64,000 nt of DNA from HXMU1420-13 sp965249965 (GTDB lineage Bacteria; Bacteroidota; Rhodothermia; Balneolales; Balneolaceae), in the NCBI GenBank assembly GCA_965249965.1, contig OZ252262.1:186001-250000 (forward strand), written 5' to 3'. Made by a program: the position numbers and the translations under genes. Positions within the stretch are counted from its first letter, which is position 1. Every line of letters starts with the position of its first letter. The notes beneath the pieces are model-generated. The model did not search any database. It had not been told where the DNA came from and saw only the letters and a list, made by a program, of their open reading frames with translations. Positions 26,891 to 35,621 of this stretch are shown here, piece after piece.

Positions 26891-27697
26891 ATGTCAGAAC
26901 CTAAAACATTATATAAGTACCGATATTTTGATGAAAAAGGGTTTCACTTGGATATTGTAAAGTCTCTACAATTATGGTTTGCTTCTCCAGATAATCTAAA
27001 TGACCCATTTGATTGCAAAATTAGAGAGCGATATGATCTTCAAAATGATAAGGAATGGAAAGACACACTATTCGAATATTTAAAAGCATTAAATCCACAC
27101 TTACACCCAAATAAGCTAGATAAAGAATTTAAAACCTTTTATAAGCCAAAAGAGCAGATTGATTTTGATGAATTTATAAGGGGAATTAACTCCATAGTTA
27201 ATGACAAAATTGGAATTTGTTCATTCAGTGAAACCGAAAATAATAATGCACTTTGGTCTTTATATTCAGATAGGCATACAGGGTTTGTGATCGAGTTCAA
27301 TTTTATGAATCTTAAAAAAGATTTTAGGAATTATATGTTTAATGCTCATGCAGCAGGAAAAAAACATGAGATTGCTATATATGATACTGAAGTAAAATAC
27401 TACCAAGATGCTCCAGTAGTGATTCCAAAAAATAATAATCGAAACTTTGCAGATTACTATTCAAAGATATTTTCACTTAAATCAATAGATTGGGAATATG
27501 AAAAGGAATATCGTTTTTTCTCAATTTTTAATACTAATTCGCATATACCAATTAGAAAAGAATCTATATCAAGGGTAATTGCAGGTATTAATATTTCAAA
27601 CGATAATTTCGAATTATTAGAAAGTGCTTGCAATAAGAATGAAATAACAATTCAAAAGGCCAGATTTGATCCATTTAGTCTAAAAGCTGTTTACTAG
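26891..27697 (+). CDS. DUF2971-like protein
   Basis: The protein has 268 residues. The N-terminus LYKYRYFDE followed by LWFASPDNLNDPFDC, then GICSFSE, LWSLYSDRHTGFVIEF and WEYEKEYRFF, are the marks of the DUF2971 family. Its biochemical role is unknown and some members sit in phage-defence contexts. The gene is markedly AT-rich compared with the polymerase before it and stands alone on its strand, consistent with horizontal acquisition. ATG 26891 is preceded by a run of A rather than a clear ribosome-binding site. Confidence 0.85.
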   Translation: MSEPKTLYKYRYFDEKGFHLDIVKSLQLWFASPDNLNDPFDCKIRERYDLQNDKEWKDTLFEYLKALNPHLHPNKLDKEFKTFYKPKEQIDFDEFIRGINSIVNDKIGICSFSETENNNALWSLYSDRHTGFVIEFNFMNLKKDFRNYMFNAHAAGKKHEIAIYDTEVKYYQDAPVVIPKNNNRNFADYYSKIFSLKSIDWEYEKEYRFFSIFNTNSHIPIRKESISRVIAGINISNDNFELLESACNKNEITIQKARFDPFSLKAVY

Positions 27698-27700
27698 CAC

Positions 27701-27730
27701 AAAAAAAAGCGCCCCGGTTTCCCGAGGCGC
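27701..27730 (-). terminator. intrinsic terminator of the subtilisin gene
   Basis: On the minus strand GCGCCTCGG pairs with CCGGGGCGC (one G-U pair) around a GAAA tetraloop, followed by eight T. It lies 23 bases beyond the subtilisin stop codon and just after the convergent DUF2971 gene. Confidence 0.93.
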
Positions 27731-27752
27731 TCACTAATCATATCAAAAGAAA

Positions 27753-28970
27753 TTAGTTTTCGATGATTGGATCTGGATTTCCATCCGGGTCACCAATCGC
27801 ATTGCTTGTAGAGCTTGCATTACCAAGTAGAAGCACACCTGCAGCATGAGGAGCTGCCATAGAAGTACCACTAATAGTGTTGTAGCCACCATTTTTCCAG
27901 GTTGATTTGATTGCTACACCAGGAGCAGCATAATCTACCGGAGGATTTCCGAAGTTTGAGAAACTAGCGAACACGTCGGAGCTGTTTACCGCAGAAATCG
28001 TATACACGTTGTTGCCATTAGCACGAGCTGGAGACGAATTGTTAGCATCCTGTCCTTCGTTACCTGCTGCTAAAACAAATCTTACACCAGAGGCTGCTGC
28101 TGCTTCAACAGCATCGTCAAGTGCCTGAGAAATAGGTCCACCTAAACTCATGTTAGCAACATCACCATTAGAGCCGTTTGCTGCCACGTGGTCAACACCT
28201 GCAATAACCCCAGAATAAGAACCACTACCGCGGCTATTAAGCACTTTAACTGGAATTACGGTAGCACCAGCTGCAACTCCAATCACACCTTGGCTATTAT
28301 CAATTGCAGCAATAGTACCGGCTACATGCGTTCCATGTCCATCGCCATCATCCAGGCTACGGCCGTCTTTACCGGAAGTAAATGCGTTGAATCCACGAGA
28401 GGCATCTACATTTAAGTCAGGGTGATCTAAGTCGATTCCGGAATCTAATACCCAGGCTACATTACTCCCTGTGTAGGTTGCACCACCATTTACGCGAGTG
28501 ATACCATATGGGGTTTCCTGAGTCGGATCTTCTCCGCCTCCTCCGCCACCGCCGTCGCCATCACATGGACCGCCTTTAGGCGTACCACAAGGAGGAGCAA
28601 AACGTACGATTCTGTCTTGTTCAACATATCGAACTAAAGGATCGTTTTGAATTTGTTCCAGTTCGTCCGGATCAAGATTCGCTGCAAAGCCTGGAAGAGC
28701 ATGGTTATATCGAATTTCAACACGTTCAGGCGCAATATTATTTGCTTCCAGAACGGCCATTCGTGCGACCTCTATTTGTTGCGATTCACCCAGTTTGAAT
28801 TTTCCTTTTGTTTGATCTAAAACTACAATGTATCGTCCTTCAACCATTGTTACATCTATAGCGTCTTCTTCGCCCGGAGCTGTTAATTCTGTTCCATCTT
28901 GACAACCGTATGCTACAAAAGCTACAATCATCATTAGAAGAGCTGATCTTTTAATCGCTGTGTACTTCAT
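27753..28970 (-). CDS. S8 (subtilisin-like) serine peptidase, putative lipoprotein
   Basis: The 405-residue secreted protease has a signal peptide with Cys23 after AYG (loose lipobox) and an I9 inhibitor prodomain (about 46-126, GRYIVVLD to VRYVEQDRIVRF). A Gly-rich linker (140-147) leads to the catalytic domain with Asp176 (VLDSGID), His212 (GHGTHVAGT), Asn304 (AAGNEG) and Ser370 (GTSMAAPH). All catalytic residues are intact. It is related to the proteinase K/aqualysin type. The C-terminus (PDGNPDPIIEN) has no T9SS tail. Monocistronic, with its own terminator. Confidence 0.95.
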   Translation of the reverse strand: MKYTAIKRSALLMMIVAFVAYGCQDGTELTAPGEEDAIDVTMVEGRYIVVLDQTKGKFKLGESQQIEVARMAVLEANNIAPERVEIRYNHALPGFAANLDPDELEQIQNDPLVRYVEQDRIVRFAPPCGTPKGGPCDGDGGGGGGGEDPTQETPYGITRVNGGATYTGSNVAWVLDSGIDLDHPDLNVDASRGFNAFTSGKDGRSLDDGDGHGTHVAGTIAAIDNSQGVIGVAAGATVIPVKVLNSRGSGSYSGVIAGVDHVAANGSNGDVANMSLGGPISQALDDAVEAAAASGVRFVLAAGNEGQDANNSSPARANGNNVYTISAVNSSDVFASFSNFGNPPVDYAAPGVAIKSTWKNGGYNTISGTSMAAPHAAGVLLLGNASSTSNAIGDPDGNPDPIIEN

Positions 28971-29303
28971 TAAATACCCTGATTTATTATTTGTTAGTAT
29001 TGAGAGTGCTAAATCCCTTTTAATTGTTAAAAAGTGTAATTAGCCGACCATGAAAAAATGCTTTTCACACTACTAATGCAAACGGAAATATTTATAAATA
29101 TTGGAAACAGAATTTATAGTCAGTAAACATGGGATTTAAGGAATAAAATCCTGTTAAGCTTAAAATGAGATACGCTAATTGTAGCACTCATTGCTAGCCC
29201 CAAATAACTCTTCTAAGCCTTAAGGTAGCAGGTGCATTTATCTGTAGAATCAGTTGTAAACTTTAGATCGGTGTTTGTCCGAAAATCAAATTTTGCTAAA
29301 CAC
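28971..29303. other. intergenic region with no gene recognised
   Basis: This region lies upstream of the subtilisin gene and downstream of the T9SS protein. It is AT-rich. A single GAGTGCTAA word near 29003 resembles half of a CIRCE element but lacks the partner at 9-bp spacing. A 73-codon plus-strand ORF (29232-29453) spans the terminator and the next gene's end and is not credible. Confidence 0.6.
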
Positions 29304-29349
29304 AAAAAAGGGCGGGCGCCGGTAATCATTAATCCCATGGCGTCCGCCC
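29304..29349 (-). terminator. intrinsic terminator of the TSP3-repeat T9SS gene
   Basis: On the minus strand GGGCGGACGCC pairs with GGCGCCCGCCC (one mismatch) across an 18-base loop and is followed by TTTTTT at 29309-29304. It lies 26 bases after the stop codon at 29376. Confidence 0.85.
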
Positions 29350-29375
29350 TGTTCAAGCTTCAGAATGGTGCTTTT

Positions 29376-31991
29376 CTATTTGAGAAGCAGCATCATCTTA
29401 CTAAACTCACGCGTTGGAGTGACCAACCGATAGAGATAGGTACCACTTGGTAACTGTGAGGCTTTGAAGCGAAATTCGTGCATTCCAGCTCTCAATGTGC
29501 CGTTGACCAGTACCTGAACTTCGCGACCCATTATATCGTAGACCACCAGGCTGACTTCAGCTGTCTCTGGAAGAGCAAAGCTAATCGTCGTTTGTGGATT
29601 GAATGGGTTTGGATAGTTTCCAAAGAGTGTAACTTCAGTGGGTAGCTCATACATTTCTGTTTGAACGTCTTCATCGAAACTCGGAACAACAGCAGTAGCT
29701 TTCATCGATGCTGATTCTGTGGCTACGTATGCAGCCCAATCAGCCATGGCACTATTCGAACAACCATTCTTCACATGGCCTTTGCCTAGATCTAGCTCAA
29801 CGATAATCTGCTCACAAGTACATCCACCAGTAGTAGTCAGGTCATAGTAACCGCCAGATCCTTTGCCTTTGCCATTGCCTTTTGGTTTACCTTGCTCGAA
29901 TGTAAAGCCATCAGAAGATAAGCGCCATTTGTTCGGACCAAGGCCACGCGTACCAACATTGTCAGTAAGGTTCGTGGCTTCACAGAAGTCAGCATTGTCA
30001 CCAATTGTATCAAGATCTAAATCGGCTGTTTCATTCGGATCGTTCGGGAAGGCGTCGCCATTGTCACCAACACCATCTCCATCCGTGTCTTCCGTTTCAT
30101 TCGGATCGTTCGGGAAAGCATCCCCATTGTCGCCTACGCCATCACCATCAGAGTCGGCTGTTTCATTTGGATCATTAGGGAAGGCATCACCATTGTCGCC
30201 AACACCATCACCATCCGTGTCTTCGGTTTCGTTCGGATCGTTCGGGAAGGCATCGCCATTGTCGCCAACACCATCACCATCTGTGTCTTCCGTTTCGTTC
30301 GGATCGTTCGGGAAGGCATCGCCATTGTCGCCAACACCATCACCATCCGTGTCTTCGGTTTCGTTCGGATCGTTCGGGAAGGCATCGCCATTGTCGCCAA
30401 CACCATCACCATCCGTGTCTTCGGTTTCGTTCGGATCGTTCGGGAAGGCATCTTCATCATCTGGCACTCCATCGCCATCTGTATCTACAGGAGCTACAGT
30501 ACCGCAACCGGTAGACATGGCTGAAACGCCATCCAACAAATTACCATTGCCATGGTTTAGTAAAGAGACGATTTCCATGCGAGTGACTGTCTGGCCGGCA
30601 GGCACAGTATAGGTGCCATTTTGCTGTGTCCATCCATTCCCTACAGTTGAAAATACACCAGCACTCGTTGTGCCACCAGGTGCTCCAAATCGAACATCTA
30701 CCTGTTCTGTTCTATTTGAAGGGTTGTTATGATGGAAGAACGAGAAATCTATGGTAGAACCAGGCGTAGTGTTAAAGTCTTGGTAGATTGTTTCCAAACC
30801 ACCGTCTGAATTCAATTCAATAGCCTGAACACCTTCCGGATGTGCGCCATACCAATACGGTATGAATTCCATCCTGTTGTATCGAACCGAATTCCATCCC
30901 GGTACATTTGCAATAGCTTCCTGGCGGAACACGTTCGCTCCAATCAAAGGCTCTTCGAAGCCTCCATTTACCAGACACTCTTGAGGTGTACCACCAGTTC
31001 CGCCGCCATTTCCTCCTGAAGAAACAACTATAACACCTGGAATCAACACCCATGAACCTGGATCAGACTGTGATGCCAGTGACTCGATCGCTCCCCCAGA
31101 AACAGGAACTCTAACGATAGAACGTGATCCTGAAAACACCGCAGACATAATAATATCGTCTGTAGCAGCATCATACCCAATTCCCTGCGGAAAAGATGAA
31201 ACACCAGGCGTCGGAATGACCGAAACGCTCTGTGTGCCCAAATCCAGCTCTCTGAGACTGTTGCTACCATCTACATAAAAGATACGCTGCTGATCCTCAT
31301 CGATATCGAATGTCAAAGGATATCCTACACCGTCACTCTGATCTGCAAAAATTGCTGGAGCTGAAGGAGCTGGTCCGCTGGCAGAGTTGATGACCTTGAA
31401 TAATCGCTCACTTGTTGAGTTACCTCGGGTTGTGAAGTATAGTTTGTCTGTACTGGCATCTAGCTTCATGTCATACGGATCGTACGTGTTCGTACCAACT
31501 GCTGTAGCTACTATGTCAAAAGGTACATTTTCTATCACGTTTTCAATGCCATTTACATCTGTTAGTCCTGGCGTTGGTGTCATTCCACCCAGATCAATCG
31601 GTACGCGATAAATGGTGCGATTCTGTGAAAAGAAGATGTAATCGTCACTTATAGCAATGCCCTGCATCCACCCTCCTCCGGGGACAGGGTAGGTTGATGT
31701 CTTAATCCACGTCTTTTCAGTCCCGTCTGGATTAATCATGATAAGCTTGCCCACATTGGTGGTGTACACCAATCGACCGTCGGGCATTTCTCCAAAGTCG
31801 TTGACCTTCAAAGGAGTGTCTTCCAACCGTTCGTGAATAGGTGGCATTTCACCCAGGTCGGTTTTGAACAAAACATCACCAGCACCAGGCCAATCCAGAT
31901 AATAAATAGATTGTGCTTGCAAGACTGAAGGGCATAGAACAATCGCCAGCGCCGCCAACAAGGCGAATCCGCGGTATAGTAGTTTAATCAT
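29376..31991 (-). CDS. secreted propeller protein with thrombospondin type 3 repeats and T9SS tail
   Basis: The protein has 871 residues. A signal peptide (1-26, ending VLQAQ) precedes a six-bladed-type beta-propeller region (about 30-325; repeated YFTTRG, IFYVDGSN, DIIMS). A jelly-roll/CBM-like domain follows (about 340-490; NGGFEEP, SIDFSFFHHNN). Seven 22-residue repeats (FPNDPNET with DTDGDGVGDNGDA; about 500-665) are calcium-binding thrombospondin type 3 modules. The C-terminal T9SS type A sorting domain runs from YPNPFNPQTTISF to SKMMLLLK. It is predicted to be exported through the type IX system and bound to the surface or released. Ligand unknown. Monocistronic. Confidence 0.93.
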   Translation of the reverse strand: MIKLLYRGFALLAALAIVLCPSVLQAQSIYYLDWPGAGDVLFKTDLGEMPPIHERLEDTPLKVNDFGEMPDGRLVYTTNVGKLIMINPDGTEKTWIKTSTYPVPGGGWMQGIAISDDYIFFSQNRTIYRVPIDLGGMTPTPGLTDVNGIENVIENVPFDIVATAVGTNTYDPYDMKLDASTDKLYFTTRGNSTSERLFKVINSASGPAPSAPAIFADQSDGVGYPLTFDIDEDQQRIFYVDGSNSLRELDLGTQSVSVIPTPGVSSFPQGIGYDAATDDIIMSAVFSGSRSIVRVPVSGGAIESLASQSDPGSWVLIPGVIVVSSGGNGGGTGGTPQECLVNGGFEEPLIGANVFRQEAIANVPGWNSVRYNRMEFIPYWYGAHPEGVQAIELNSDGGLETIYQDFNTTPGSTIDFSFFHHNNPSNRTEQVDVRFGAPGGTTSAGVFSTVGNGWTQQNGTYTVPAGQTVTRMEIVSLLNHGNGNLLDGVSAMSTGCGTVAPVDTDGDGVPDDEDAFPNDPNETEDTDGDGVGDNGDAFPNDPNETEDTDGDGVGDNGDAFPNDPNETEDTDGDGVGDNGDAFPNDPNETEDTDGDGVGDNGDAFPNDPNETADSDGDGVGDNGDAFPNDPNETEDTDGDGVGDNGDAFPNDPNETADLDLDTIGDNADFCEATNLTDNVGTRGLGPNKWRLSSDGFTFEQGKPKGNGKGKGSGGYYDLTTTGGCTCEQIIVELDLGKGHVKNGCSNSAMADWAAYVATESASMKATAVVPSFDEDVQTEMYELPTEVTLFGNYPNPFNPQTTISFALPETAEVSLVVYDIMGREVQVLVNGTLRAGMHEFRFKASQLPSGTYLYRLVTPTREFSKMMLLLK
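30022..30475 (-). repeat. 66-bp tandem coding repeat, seven units
   Basis: Seven near-identical 66-bp units encode the 22-residue Ca-binding repeats of the enclosing gene. Neighbouring units differ by only a few, mostly synonymous, bases, for example in the Thr/Ala/Ser positions of NETEDTDGD versus NETADSDGD. This indicates recent expansion or gene conversion. Open frames on both other strands in this stretch result from the periodicity. Confidence 0.95.
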
Positions 31992-32102
31992 AACAACGTA
32001 TTTTTTATTATTTGTAATCCCGAAAATTAATTTTTAGAAAGAAAGGCTGGATACCATAAAAAAATTAAGATTGAATTAATGTAGAAACATTAATTAAAAA
32101 TC

Positions 32103-32822
32103 CTAATATTTTTTGGAAACTAGTTGCTTGTAATACTCAATACACTGATTGTAAACGCCCTCAATGTGAATTGGGAGAGGCTCGTTTTTCTGCTTATATG
32201 TTTGAAACCCCGTTGATTTGTGCACATTATGATACCAGTGTTTTGCCCAGATGCCATCTTCTGGTCGGGCGCCGGCTTCCCAATGTAGCATACCTTCATC
32301 AAACGGAATACCAAGATGTTCACAAATTTCGGTGAGCTTTTTTCTGGGATTGATCAACACTTCTTTCGAATCAATCACAATCGGGTTTTGGCCAATTCCT
32401 TGAAGATATTCCATCAATTCTAAATGTTGAGGATACCCGGTGTCGCGCAGTGTAGGATTGGGAATTTGTTTAATGAACGAAGTGAGCATTTCTCTAGGCT
32501 CTCTCGTCAAAATCACGTTGATGGTGTCTTTCATAAAACTCCAATCAAGGTCAACCAAATGGTGCGTCATATGTTTGATGAAAACGACCGGGGTGTCGTA
32601 ATCTCCAAAAACCACGTCTTCAATAACCTTTTGCCCATCATTTTCCTGATCTGCAATTACCTCTTCGGCACCCGGATGATATTCATGGGCATTTGTTGAG
32701 GTTAGATAGTGCGCATACAATGGCTCGTCAACCACGGTAGTATCCGCACGTTGAGCAAAAGAGTACATCAACGCCGTGGAAATATTTCGTGGCCCCGACC
32801 ACACACAGATTCGTTTTATCAT
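32103..32822 (-). CDS. sulfotransferase-like P-loop protein
   Basis: The protein has 239 residues. The N-terminus RICVWSGPRNISTALMYSF matches the 5'-phosphosulfate-binding loop region of sulfotransferase-fold proteins, and VILTREPREMLTSFIK resembles the 3'-phosphate-binding R-x-P-R-E segment. The natural substrate is unknown. Its ATG overlaps the last 4 bases of the preceding aminotransferase gene (ATGA type), so the two are translationally coupled and probably act together. As I recall, plants have class IV aminotransferase-like proteins fused to a similar domain, which would support a functional link; that should be verified. Confidence 0.8.
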   Translation of the reverse strand: MIKRICVWSGPRNISTALMYSFAQRADTTVVDEPLYAHYLTSTNAHEYHPGAEEVIADQENDGQKVIEDVVFGDYDTPVVFIKHMTHHLVDLDWSFMKDTINVILTREPREMLTSFIKQIPNPTLRDTGYPQHLELMEYLQGIGQNPIVIDSKEVLINPRKKLTEICEHLGIPFDEGMLHWEAGARPEDGIWAKHWYHNVHKSTGFQTYKQKNEPLPIHIEGVYNQCIEYYKQLVSKKY

Positions 32823-33730
32823 TTAGCTTCCTTAGTAATTCTACCCTCATATAACTGCTGCAGTAGTCCCGTCAAAGTACCGGGAACAGAGCCGGATATT
32901 TGTCTTCCATCGATCTTGGTTACCGGCGTAAGTCCGCCAAAGCTACCCGTTACAAAAGCTTCATCCGCGCCATATACATCAAACAAAGAAAAGTCTTTTT
33001 GATAGCAGGGTATGTTGTTATCTGCACAAATCTCGATCACTTTTCCACGCGTAATTCCATTCATGCAATACTGGCCGGTGGATGTCCACACTTCCCCGTC
33101 TTTTACTATGAAAAAATTGGTGGCATTGCACGTACTCACGAATCCATTGATATCAAGCATAAGCGCTTCATCGGCACCTGCTTCGATGGCTTGAATGAGC
33201 GCCTGCACTTCATGCAGTTTAGAATGGCAGTTTAATCGGGGATCTAAATAATCCGGAGAACCACGCCGAACGGTGCTGGTAAATAATGTAATTCCCTTAT
33301 TTCTGGTTTCTGGATTAGCTTTTTTGTGTTCAGCGATGATCACCATATTTGGACCTGAAATAGTGAGCCGAGGATCCTGACTTGGTGTTTTCTTGATGCC
33401 GCGCGTTACCATGATCCGAACGTGAACACCATCATCCATTTTATTTGCGGATAAGACCGCCTCAACCTGTGCCTTAATTTCGTTGCGAGTCATGCCCAGA
33501 TCCATACCTATCGTTTTCGCTCCCTGATAGAGCCGATCCATATGATCATCCCAAAAAACTAGGGTGCTGTGATGTAATCGCAAACCTTCCCAAACACCAT
33601 CGCCTACTAAATAACCGGAATCGAATACCGAAATTTTTGCGTCTTTTCGAGGAAAGAGGTCTCCATTAATTGAAATCATTACGTCCTCATTTCGAGGATC
33701 ATCAAGCGCATTATGTGTGCCGTGTACCAT
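32819..33730 (-). CDS. class IV aminotransferase (branched-chain/D-amino acid type)
   Basis: The 303-residue PLP enzyme of fold type IV has ISVFDSGYLVGDGVWEGLR, the ARIMVTRG-like strand HVRIMVTRGI, the PLP lysine in CHSKLHEVQALIQA, DEALMLDINGFVSTCNATNFF and EAFVTGSFGGLTPVTKIDGR. It may be an IlvE-like branched-chain transaminase, a D-amino-acid transaminase or an aminodeoxychorismate lyase-like enzyme. Motifs favour the first two but do not decide. It overlaps the sulfotransferase-like gene by 4 bases. A 17-bp inverted repeat lies immediately upstream. Confidence 0.88.
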   Translation of the reverse strand: MVHGTHNALDDPRNEDVMISINGDLFPRKDAKISVFDSGYLVGDGVWEGLRLHHSTLVFWDDHMDRLYQGAKTIGMDLGMTRNEIKAQVEAVLSANKMDDGVHVRIMVTRGIKKTPSQDPRLTISGPNMVIIAEHKKANPETRNKGITLFTSTVRRGSPDYLDPRLNCHSKLHEVQALIQAIEAGADEALMLDINGFVSTCNATNFFIVKDGEVWTSTGQYCMNGITRGKVIEICADNNIPCYQKDFSLFDVYGADEAFVTGSFGGLTPVTKIDGRQISGSVPGTLTGLLQQLYEGRITKEAK

Positions 33731-33749
33731 TAATTAATGATGAATTATT

Positions 33750-33792
33750 AATGCTAAATGTTAAATCGATTTTCAATTTAACATTTAGCATT
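33750..33792. repeat. AT-rich 17-bp inverted repeat between aminotransferase genes
   Basis: AATGCTAAATGTTAAAT (33750-33766) and ATTTAACATTTAGCATT (33776-33792) are perfect inverted complements around a 9-base loop. They are flanked by further AT-rich words (TGAATTATTA). It fills most of the 76 bases between two minus-strand genes. It could be an attenuator, an mRNA-processing site or a dispersed repeat. Confidence 0.7.
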
Positions 33793-33806
33793 GAACATTT
33801 AATAAT

Positions 33807-35105
33807 TTAGGAATCAAGATACGTTCGAATTGCATCCCGGAGAGTAGTAAAAGTTTGCTTCAATAAATCCTCATCTTCTTCAAGTAAGGTTACTCGAAAT
33901 CCTCTCAAATCAGAACAAAATGAAGAAATCGGCACAACACAAATTCCGGTTGCCCCTAGCAAATAGTAAACAAATCGGAAATCTAGAGACACTCCCTCTA
34001 CCCAATCTTCAACGAGAGTTTGCACTGCCAAATCTTTAATTGGGAGAGTTTGGTCGTGAGTAAGTGTTCCATCTTTAAAAACAATAGTATTATAAAACGC
34101 ACCATAGGTTGGATTGAATGTCAATTCCGGGATTTCCTGTAATGTTTCTGAGATAAACCGGCTTCTCTTACCTGTTTTTTCGTTTAAGTTAGCCCTGTAT
34201 TCTTCATAGCGTGGATCTCCAAGAATTTTAGGAATGGCCATTTGTGGGAGCGTAGTTGAGCAAACTTCAATCATTTTGGCATCATCTAACACTCTACACA
34301 AACGTTTAAACTCTTTATCAATGTCGCGATTATAACACTCGATCCAGCCGCATCTTGATCCCGGCCATGGCAGTTCTTTGGAAATACCTTTCATCGCAAT
34401 CCCGGGAACATCGCCAATAACTTCAGCAAGCGAATATGCAATTGCCCCATTGTAGGTGATTTGATTATAGATTTCGTCAGAAATCAGGAATAAGTCGTAC
34501 TCGCGGGCTAGCTCAACAATTTCCAGCAATATCTTTTTCGGATACACCATACCGGTTGGGTTATCCGGATTAATGAGCAATATGGCAACGATATTGGGAT
34601 TATACTTCACTTGATTGCGAAGATCTTCCATATCAGGATACCAGTGATTATCTGGATCTAATCGATAGGTTAGTGGCTGGTGATTAGCATGGGCTGCTTC
34701 AGCCGAAGAATGTGTTGAATATGCAGGAGACGGACCTATTACGCGCGTAGTTGGAGTTAGATATTGATAGAGTGTAGAAATGGCATCACCCAAACCATTA
34801 AAAAAAAGGATGTCGTCAGGTGTGATTTGGGCACCCCCCAATTTATTCGTTCGCTCAGCCAAAAACTCACGGGTGGCCATCTCTCCTTTGGAGTCGCAAT
34901 ACCCATAGGTTTTTTCATTTTGTACTAAGTCGGTGACAATGTCTTTTATCCACACTGGGATTTTCGCATTTTTTTGAATCGGGTCGCCGATGTTTTCCCA
35001 AAAAACTTCAACATCATGCTTCTGTAGAATTTTCGCCTTTTTTACGATCTCCCGAATTTCGTAGCTAAGCTCTTTTGCCCCGGCGCTAAGCAGTTTTTGT
35101 CTCAT
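33807..35105 (-). CDS. class I/II PLP-dependent aminotransferase
   Basis: The 432-residue fold type I aminotransferase has a PLP lysine in MKGISKELPWPGSRCGW with the following Arg that binds PLP phosphate. It also has NPDNPTG (PLP-ring Asn), ISDEIYNQITY (Asp contacting the pyridine N, then Tyr) and substrate-carboxylate Arg in GFRVTLL. Closest in style to aspartate/alanine aminotransferases (AlaA/AspB type). It lies upstream of the class IV aminotransferase on the same strand and may be in the same operon, despite the intervening inverted repeat. Confidence 0.93.
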   Translation of the reverse strand: MRQKLLSAGAKELSYEIREIVKKAKILQKHDVEVFWENIGDPIQKNAKIPVWIKDIVTDLVQNEKTYGYCDSKGEMATREFLAERTNKLGGAQITPDDILFFNGLGDAISTLYQYLTPTTRVIGPSPAYSTHSSAEAAHANHQPLTYRLDPDNHWYPDMEDLRNQVKYNPNIVAILLINPDNPTGMVYPKKILLEIVELAREYDLFLISDEIYNQITYNGAIAYSLAEVIGDVPGIAMKGISKELPWPGSRCGWIECYNRDIDKEFKRLCRVLDDAKMIEVCSTTLPQMAIPKILGDPRYEEYRANLNEKTGKRSRFISETLQEIPELTFNPTYGAFYNTIVFKDGTLTHDQTLPIKDLAVQTLVEDWVEGVSLDFRFVYYLLGATGICVVPISSFCSDLRGFRVTLLEEDEDLLKQTFTTLRDAIRTYLDS

Positions 35106-35126
35106 AATGTGCGTTAATCTTCCAAG

Positions 35127-35615
35127 TTAATCCTGATACTCAGGATGTTTTGAAATAAACGCATTTAAGTTATCAAGTGCCTGCTTTTGCACCTTCTTTT
35201 TTAAAAATGAACTCCAACCAAGAACTAAACCTGGAAAGCCCAGGGCCTGAGTGCTCCAACGCCAAAAGTCGAAATCATCTTTATGATTTATGATCAACCC
35301 ATCTTTGAAAATAAACGACGCAGATATCTTATTTGTAACTGCTCGCTTTGTTGCCGAAAAGGTATATTGAGCAGTCCAATTTGCAGAGCCTGTATTCGAA
35401 TAAACGTCAACCTGATCGTATTCTATTGTTAAATCCTTACCCCTAATACATAGCATATGCCACATTGCAGGAATTTGCTTCCCTTCTAATATAAATGCCT
35501 CATCCTTAAATTTAGCTTCTGGGTGATAGCATTCGCCCATGGTCTTGTAATCTCTTTGCGCAAAAGAGGAATAAAAAGTGTGGATAAGCGCCCGATTGAT
35601 TTCTAATTCTAACAT
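35127..35615 (-). CDS. NTF2-like (SnoaL-type) protein, paralog A
   Basis: The 162-residue protein has the cone-shaped NTF2-like fold pattern: N-terminal helices (FYSSFAQRDYKTMGECYHPEAKFKD), a GKQIPAMW helix and a beta-sheet part. A C-terminal extension FWRWSTQALGFPG-LVLGW ends in basic helices. It is a clear paralog of the next gene (shared YH, D..F, EGK, MW/LW, W...A.G, GWS, QA), so they are a tandem duplication. Some members are enzymes and others binding proteins; no catalytic residue can be assigned. A 6-base gap separates the pair. Confidence 0.85.
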   Translation of the reverse strand: MLELEINRALIHTFYSSFAQRDYKTMGECYHPEAKFKDEAFILEGKQIPAMWHMLCIRGKDLTIEYDQVDVYSNTGSANWTAQYTFSATKRAVTNKISASFIFKDGLIINHKDDFDFWRWSTQALGFPGLVLGWSSFLKKKVQKQALDNLNAFISKHPEYQD

Positions 35616-35621
35616 TGAAAT

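Noticed and set aside
29001..29013. GAGTGCTAA word before the subtilisin gene, resembling half of a CIRCE (HrcA) element
   Set aside because: CIRCE needs TTAGCACTC at 9-bp spacing; the upstream partner here is absent (TTAGTATT directly adjoining), so it is treated as chance.
30022..30475. Regular direct repeats that could suggest a CRISPR array
   Set aside because: The units are contiguous 66-bp coding repeats with no unique spacers and stay in frame within a secreted protein.
29863..30612. 249-codon plus-strand ORF opposite the thrombospondin repeats
   Set aside because: It is the antisense shadow of the 66-bp coding repeat, Ser/Pro-rich and low complexity. The minus-strand frame has a signal peptide, domains and a T9SS tail.
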